DNA of 64,000 nucleotides from Modestobacter lapidis (GTDB lineage: Bacteria > Actinomycetota > Actinomycetes > Mycobacteriales > Geodermatophilaceae), in the NCBI GenBank assembly GCA_019779905.1, contig JABAKE010000016.1:1-64000 (forward strand). The letters run 5' to 3'. Positions 59,454 through 64,000 of the stretch are shown in pieces. Position numbers and translations under genes: made by a program. The notes under the pieces are model-generated. The model did not search any database and was not told the origin of the DNA. It was given only the letters and a program-made list of their open reading frames with translations. Within the stretch, counting starts at the first letter, position 1; every line of letters begins with the position of its first letter.

Positions 59454-61043
59454 CTACCGGCGGAGGCGGACGGCCACCAGGGCGACGTCGTCGTCGGGCC
59501 GGCCGTGCACCAGCCGGTCCACCAGCTCGTCGCAGAGCACGTCCAGCGGTTCCCCCGCCAGCTCCGCGGCGGCCGCCCGCAGGCGGCCCATGCCCTCGTC
59601 CAGGTCGGCGTCCCGCCGTTCGATGAGCCCGTCGGTGAACAGCAGCACGGTGGTGCCCTCGTCCAGGGTCACCACCGACTCCTCCCGGCGCACCGCGGCA
59701 TCGACGCCGAGCAGCAGCTCGCCCTTCCACTGCGCCAGCGCCGCCAAGGTCCCGTCGGGGTGGATGACCAGCGGCGGCAGGTGCCCGGCGTTGGTCCACC
59801 GCATCCGGGTGACCCCCCGCGCGGCCTCCGCCGGCGTCTGCTCGAAACGGGCCACCGCGGCGGTCGCGTAGGTGTCCAGCCGCAGCTGGGCCATCGCGGC
59901 GTCCAGCCCGCGCAGCACCTCACCCGGCCCGGCGTCGCTGTAGGTGGCGATCCCGCGCAGCAGCGACCGCAGCTGGCCCATCGCCGCCGCGGCGGCGGTG
60001 TCGTGCCCCACGACGTCCCCGATGACCAGCATCATCGCGCCGCAGGGCTGCACGAACGCGTCGTACCAGTCCCCGCCGACCCGGGCCGCCTCGGCGGCCG
60101 GGGTGTAGCGGACGACGACCTCGGCCCGGTCCAGATCCAGCGGGCCGGTGAGCAGGCTGCGCTGCAGTTCCTCGGCCAGCTTGCGCTGCTCGCTGAAGAG
60201 CCGGGCGTTGTCCAGGGCCAGCCCGACCCGGTCGGCCACCTCCTGGCCGGTGACGAGCTCGGCGTCCGTGGGCTTGCGCGAGCCGTCGAAGTAGAGGGTC
60301 AGCACGCCCAGCGTCCGGCCACGGCCGCGCAGCGGCAGGGTCACCCCCGAGGTGACCCCGAGCAGCTCGGCGAGCTCGCGGGCGTCGCCGGGGGGCAGCA
60401 GGTCGACCACGTCGGCGGACGCGGAGACCACCGTCTCCCCCATCAGGGCGCGGACCACCGGCGAGGTGACCGGCATGGCGTCCAGGCGGACGGCGGCGTA
60501 GCGCTCGACCAGCGCCCGCTGCGCCGGATCGGCGTGCCAACAGCCGACGTCGCGGGGCCGGCCGTCGTCGTCGACCACGGTGAGCAGGCACCAGTCACCG
60601 AGCGAGGGCACCAGCAGGCGGGGGATGCGGGACATCCCGGCGTCGGCGTCCAGCGTGCCGGCCAGCTCGGCGCTGAGCCGGGCCAGCATGGCCAGTCGGT
60701 CCTGGGCGACCCGGCGTTCGGTGACGTCGGTGAAGTAGAACATCAAGCCGTCGGTCGCCGGCACGGCCTCGACCTCGTACCAGCGGTTCAGCGGGTGCGG
60801 GTAGAACGCCTCCACCATGGCCGGCTGCCCCGACTCGAGGACCTTGCGGTAGGTGCGGCCGAAGTCGTGGTCGACGGTCTCGGGGTAGATGTCCCAGTAG
60901 ATGCGGCCGACCAGGTCCTCGCGGCAGGCCTGGACCAGCCGCTCCCCGGCGGGGTTGATATGGGTAATGACCCAGTCGTGGTCCACGGACATGAAGCCCA
61001 CGGGCATCGACTCGACAACCCGCTCACCGGCCCGCCATGGCAC
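59454..61043 (-). CDS. PAS-GAF-PP2C (SpoIIE-type) phosphatase
   Basis: The 529-residue protein has a PAS domain (residues ~10-120, SVDHDWVITHINPAGERL, YFTDVTERR), a GAF domain (~125-290, RVGLALDNARLFSEQ at its end), and a PP2C/SpoIIE domain with metal-binding Asp in GGDWYDAF and IGDVVGHD, and NAGHLPPLV and FTDGLIERR. It probably dephosphorylates an anti-sigma-factor antagonist in a partner-switching pathway. The GTG at 61041-61043 is chosen because AGGAGGT lies 7 nt upstream; the longer frame would begin at a GTG at 61079. Confidence 0.92.
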   Translation of the reverse strand: MPWRAGERVVESMPVGFMSVDHDWVITHINPAGERLVQACREDLVGRIYWDIYPETVDHDFGRTYRKVLESGQPAMVEAFYPHPLNRWYEVEAVPATDGLMFYFTDVTERRVAQDRLAMLARLSAELAGTLDADAGMSRIPRLLVPSLGDWCLLTVVDDDGRPRDVGCWHADPAQRALVERYAAVRLDAMPVTSPVVRALMGETVVSASADVVDLLPPGDARELAELLGVTSGVTLPLRGRGRTLGVLTLYFDGSRKPTDAELVTGQEVADRVGLALDNARLFSEQRKLAEELQRSLLTGPLDLDRAEVVVRYTPAAEAARVGGDWYDAFVQPCGAMMLVIGDVVGHDTAAAAAMGQLRSLLRGIATYSDAGPGEVLRGLDAAMAQLRLDTYATAAVARFEQTPAEAARGVTRMRWTNAGHLPPLVIHPDGTLAALAQWKGELLLGVDAAVRREESVVTLDEGTTVLLFTDGLIERRDADLDEGMGRLRAAAAELAGEPLDVLCDELVDRLVHGRPDDDVALVAVRLRR

Positions 61044-61213
61044 GTCGTGACCTCCTGGTCCTCCGCTTCCCGCGGACACACCGGAGGAGCACCGCCCCCG
61101 GTGTTGGAGTCGACGCGAACAGTTATGTCACGCCGGGGCCGGGTCGGCAAGCAACCGGGCCGGGGAGCGACGAGCAACACGTTGCCGAGGGATGTCCGCC
61201 GCCTGCGGCGCCC

Positions 61214-61639
61214 TCAGGGGCAGTCCACCCACTCCTCCGCGCCGTCGGTGAACACCTGGCGCTTCCAGATGGGCAACCGGGCCTTCACCTCGTCGACGAG
61301 CTCCCCGCAGGCGGCGAAGGCCGCGCCCCGGTGGGCCGCGCTGACCGCGCAGGCCAGTGCGACGTCGCCGATGGCCAGCAGGCCGACCCGGTGCGAGACG
61401 GCGACGGCGCGCACGTCGGGCCGGGCGGCGAACTCGGCGGCGATCTCGGCGATGAGGTCGCCGGCGGTGGGGTGGCCGACGTACTCGAGCTCGGTGACCG
61501 AGCGGCCGCCGTCGTGGTCGCGGACGACGCCGCAGAAGGAGACGACCGCGCCGGCCGCCTTGTCGGCGACCGCCGCCTCGTGGTCGGTGACCGACAGGGG
61601 TTCGTCGGTGACGGCGGCCAGCAGCGGAGGAGTGCTCAC
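61214..61639 (-). CDS. moaE: Molybdopterin synthase large subunit MoaE
   Basis: The 141-residue protein has VVSFCGVVRDHDGGRSVTEL, SHRVGLLAIGDVA and AHRGAAFAACGELVDEVK, and the catalytic Lys in ARLPIWKRQVF. It transfers sulfur from MoaD to precursor Z. It starts at a GTG, 20 bp after the MobA-like gene, and is last in the modB-modC-mobA-like-moaE series. Confidence 0.95.
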   Translation of the reverse strand: MSTPPLLAAVTDEPLSVTDHEAAVADKAAGAVVSFCGVVRDHDGGRSVTELEYVGHPTAGDLIAEIAAEFAARPDVRAVAVSHRVGLLAIGDVALACAVSAAHRGAAFAACGELVDEVKARLPIWKRQVFTDGAEEWVDCP

Positions 61640-61659
61640 GGTCGCGAAGTTACCCGCGC

Positions 61660-62244
61660 TCAGGCCGGCCCGGTGCCCGGCGGGACGTCGAGGTCGGCCG
61701 GGTCGGCCAGCCCGGTGCAGTCGACCTCGGTGACCGGGTGGGCGGCGAGGTAGCTGCGCGCGCCCTCGTCGCCGGTGGCGCCGGCGGCGACGCCGGCCCA
61801 GTGCTCGCGGCCCAGCAGCACCGGATGGCCGCGGACGCCGCCGTAGGTGGGCACGGCCAGGACGTCGGGCGCCGCCTGCGCGGCCATCCGCTCCAGCGCC
61901 GCCGGCGTCATTCCCGGCATGTCCACCAGCAGCACCAGGACGGCGTCGACCCTGCCCGGCCAGCCGCGCAGCCCGTCCAGCCCGGTGCGCAGCGAGGAAG
62001 CCATGCCGGTCTCCCAGTCGCGGTTGGCCAGGACCGTGGCACCGCCCAGGTCGGCGGCCCGCCACACGTCCACCGCCTGCGCGCCGAGGACGACGAGCAC
62101 CGGGTCGCAGACCGCCGTCGCCGTCCGCACGGCGCGCTCGACCAGCAGGCTGCCCTCGTACTCGACCAGCGCCTTGGGCATCCCGTACCGCCGGCCGCCT
62201 CCGGCGGCCAGCACGAGCGCGGCGACGGGCTGGTCGGTGCTCAC
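61660..62244 (-). CDS. MobA-like NTP transferase (MocA type)
   Basis: The 194-residue nucleotidyltransferase has the N-terminal LVLAAGGGRRYGMPKALVEY (nucleotide-binding GxGxR with Lys) and VLLVDMPGMTP (metal Asp). It resembles MocA/MobA enzymes that add CMP or GMP to molybdopterin. CMP is expected for cofactors of Mo-hydroxylases such as CoxL, so MocA-type activity is inferred. It is encoded 12 bp after modC. Confidence 0.87.
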   Translation of the reverse strand: MSTDQPVAALVLAAGGGRRYGMPKALVEYEGSLLVERAVRTATAVCDPVLVVLGAQAVDVWRAADLGGATVLANRDWETGMASSLRTGLDGLRGWPGRVDAVLVLLVDMPGMTPAALERMAAQAAPDVLAVPTYGGVRGHPVLLGREHWAGVAAGATGDEGARSYLAAHPVTEVDCTGLADPADLDVPPGTGPA

Positions 62245-62256
62245 TCCGCCACCCTC

Positions 62257-63306
62257 TCAGCGGGCGTAGACGGCGACGTCGGCGGCCTTCACCGAGGCCC
62301 AGACCGACGCCCCGGGGGCCAGGGCGAGCTCGGCGAAGGAGGTGGTGGTGACGTCGGCGGTCAGCGGCACCTCGCCGGCCAGGTCGCAGCGCACCACCGA
62401 GCCGTGCGGGGTGGCCGCGGCCAGCCGGAGCGGCCAGACGTTGCGCGGGCTGCCGGCCGGCCGCTGCAGGTAGAGCGAGACCGAGGCGGGCCGGATGGCG
62501 ACGAACACCGGCCCGGCCGCCTCCTCCCCCACCGCGACCGTTCCGCCGCCGTCGAGCTGCACCGTCGTCCCGTGCCCGGTGCCCGGCAGCAGCACCAGCC
62601 CGACCAGCCGGGCCACGTAGTCGGTGCGCGGCCGGCGGGCCACCTCCGCGGGCGTGCCGGCCTGCACCACCCGGCCGTCCTCCACCACCACCACCCGGCC
62701 GGCCAGCGCCATCGCGTCGACCGGGTCGTGGGTGACCAGCACCGCGGAGCCGGCGTACTCGGCCAGGTGCCGGTGCAGCTCGGCGCGCACGGTGAGCCGG
62801 GTGCGGGCGTCCAGCGCCGACAGCGGCTCGTCCAGCAGCAGCACCCGCGGGTCGCCGACCAGGGCGCGGGCCAGCGCGGCCCGCTGGGCCTGCCCGCCGG
62901 ACAGCTCGCCGGGGCGCCGGTCGCCGAGCCCCTCCAGGCCGACCCGGTCCAGCCAGGCCGCCGCGGCGGCGCGGGCGGGCGCCCGGCGGGCACCGCGGGT
63001 ACGCAGGCCGAAGGCGACGTTGTCGCAGACGGTCAGGTGCGGGAACAGCAGGTGGTCCTGGAAGACCATGCCCAGCGAGCGGCGGTGGGCGGGCAGGTGG
63101 GTGGCGTCGTCGTCCCAGACCGTGTCGCCGTCCAGCGCGACCCGGCCCCCGTCGGGGGTCAGCAGGCCGGCGAGCACCCGCAGCACGGTGGACTTGCCGG
63201 CGCCGTTGGGCCCGAGCACGGCGAGCACCTCGCCGTCGCCGACGGCCAGGTCGACGTCGACGGCCAGCGACCCGCGCTGGACGACGACGTGCGCGGACAG
63301 GGTCAC
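62257..63306 (-). CDS. modC: Molybdate ABC transporter ATP-binding protein
   Basis: The 349-residue protein has Walker A LGPNGAGKST, Q-loop VFQDHLLFPHL, signature ELSGGQAQRAALARAL, Walker B VLLLDEPLSALD, and the switch His in VTHDPVD. The C-terminal ~120 residues hold a TOBE-type molybdate-binding domain, as expected for ModC. The start is a GTG overlapping the modB stop by 4 bp. The gene feeds molybdate to the adjacent cofactor genes and hence to the Mo-hydroxylase encoded at 6-10 kb. Confidence 0.93.
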   Translation of the reverse strand: MTLSAHVVVQRGSLAVDVDLAVGDGEVLAVLGPNGAGKSTVLRVLAGLLTPDGGRVALDGDTVWDDDATHLPAHRRSLGMVFQDHLLFPHLTVCDNVAFGLRTRGARRAPARAAAAAWLDRVGLEGLGDRRPGELSGGQAQRAALARALVGDPRVLLLDEPLSALDARTRLTVRAELHRHLAEYAGSAVLVTHDPVDAMALAGRVVVVEDGRVVQAGTPAEVARRPRTDYVARLVGLVLLPGTGHGTTVQLDGGGTVAVGEEAAGPVFVAIRPASVSLYLQRPAGSPRNVWPLRLAAATPHGSVVRCDLAGEVPLTADVTTTSFAELALAPGASVWASVKAADVAVYAR

Positions 63307-64000
63307 GGCGTCACCCCGGCCCGGCCCAGCCAGTTCCCGCGCAGCAGCACCAGGGTGGCCAGCGAGACCGCCAGCAGCACCAGGCTCAGCGCGATCGCCG
63401 CCTCCGGGTCCGACTGCAGTGCCAGGTAGACGGCCAGCGGCATGGTCTGCGTCGTCCCCGGGAAGTTGCCGGCGAAGGTGATCGTGGCGCCGAACTCGCC
63501 CAGCGCGCGCGCCCAGCAGAGCACCGCGCCGGCGGCGACGCCGGGGGCGACCAGCGGCAGGGTGACCCGGCGGAACGTCGTCCACCGGTCGGCGCCCAGG
63601 GTCGCGGCGGCGTCCTCGAACCGGGCGTCCGCGGCCCGCAGGGCGCCCTCCACGCTGATCACCAGGAACGGCAGCGCCACGAACGTCTCGGCGATGACGA
63701 CGGCGGTCGTGGTGAACGGGATGGTCAGCCCGAACGTCTCGAACAGCCACTGCCCGACCAGGCCCTGCCGGCCGAGCACCAGGAACAGCGCGACCCCGCC
63801 GACCACCGGCGGCAGCACCAGCGGCACGGTGACCAGCGCCCGCAGCAGCGGGCGGCCACGCACCCGCGACCGGGCGAGCACCCAGGCCAGCGGCACGCCG
63901 AGCACCAGCGAGACCGCGGTGGCGGCGGTGGCGGAGACCAGCGACAGCCGCAGCGCCGTGCCGACGCCCGGGGAGGCGAGCGCCGGCCACAGCTCGCGCC
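63303..64000 (-). CDS. modB: Molybdate ABC transporter permease (N-terminus beyond window)
   Basis: The C-terminal 231 residues of the permease are present; the frame is open to the right edge and the start lies beyond it. The LWPALASPGVGTALRLSL entry, VPLVLPPVVGGVALF, and the coupling loop ARFEDAAATLGADRW with ARALGEFGATITFAGN are ModB landmarks. Five or six transmembrane helices are visible. A modA gene is expected to the right. Confidence 0.93.
   Translation of the reverse strand, partial: RELWPALASPGVGTALRLSLVSATAATAVSLVLGVPLAWVLARSRVRGRPLLRALVTVPLVLPPVVGGVALFLVLGRQGLVGQWLFETFGLTIPFTTTAVVIAETFVALPFLVISVEGALRAADARFEDAAATLGADRWTTFRRVTLPLVAPGVAAGAVLCWARALGEFGATITFAGNFPGTTQTMPLAVYLALQSDPEAAIALSLVLLAVSLATLVLLRGNWLGRAGVTP

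Noticed and set aside
1-64000. CRISPR arrays, insertion sequences, prophage genes, rRNA and tRNA genes
   Set aside because: No regularly spaced direct repeats, transposase or integrase motifs, phage structural genes or cloverleaf-type sequences were recognised by eye. A dedicated scan could still find a short tRNA.

Overview
The window is very GC-rich and gene-dense. It uses many GTG starts, many 4-bp ATGA or GTGA gene overlaps, and GC at nearly every third codon position. Together with a mycofactocin system, IdeR-type iron control, an NDMA-dependent alcohol dehydrogenase, actinobacterial families such as DUF3097 and an Eis-like acetyltransferase, and stress proteins of the PRC/YsnF type, this points to a soil or desert actinobacterium, most plausibly of the Geodermatophilaceae (Blastococcus, Geodermatophilus or Modestobacter). 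That placement is inferred, because no rRNA or tRNA gene lies in the window. No transposase, prophage or CRISPR array was seen.

Layout. 0.1-4.7 kb: a DUF559/AbiEi-like gene flanked by matching inverted repeats, an amidohydrolase, and a DedA / HAD dehalogenase / alpha-beta hydrolase operon. 4.7-12.4 kb: a form II Mo-hydroxylase operon (coxS-coxL-coxM, then coxG), a lipoprotein and a GAF regulator. 12.5-19.8 kb: a Bcr-type exporter, mftF behind a zinc-free L31 gene, three tandem siderophore-binding lipoproteins behind an IdeR box, mftE, and the remnant of a mycofactocin OYE gene. 19.9-24.3 kb: a PPOX protein, a GGDEF-EAL protein and a MoxR/VWA pair. 24.4-32 kb: the mycofactocin core (mftR divergent from mftA-mftB-mftC), then mftD interleaved with four paralogous mycofactocin-type SDRs. 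32-38.6 kb: a membrane protein, a cysteine desulfurase-like enzyme, a flavin monooxygenase, a lactate permease and, divergent from it, the NDMA-dependent alcohol dehydrogenase. 38.7-44.6 kb: a second and a third MoxR/VWA pair, the third joined to xdhC and a MOSC gene. 44.7-57.6 kb: housekeeping and accessory genes, including two decayed or truncated ones. 57.8-64 kb: molybdenum cofactor and molybdate transport genes (moaA, moaD, moaE, a MobA-like transferase, modC, modB).

Two redox themes run through the window. One is mycofactocin: precursor peptide, maturases and glycosyltransferase, with the SDR and alcohol dehydrogenase families that use it. The other is molybdenum: cofactor synthesis, molybdate uptake, a Mo-hydroxylase, and CoxD/CoxE/XdhC-type maturation factors. 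A 12-bp sequence shared by the cox upstream region and the alcohol dehydrogenase upstream region hints that the GAF regulator could link them. A family of hairpins beginning with AAGGACC right after the stop codon punctuates the transcription units.
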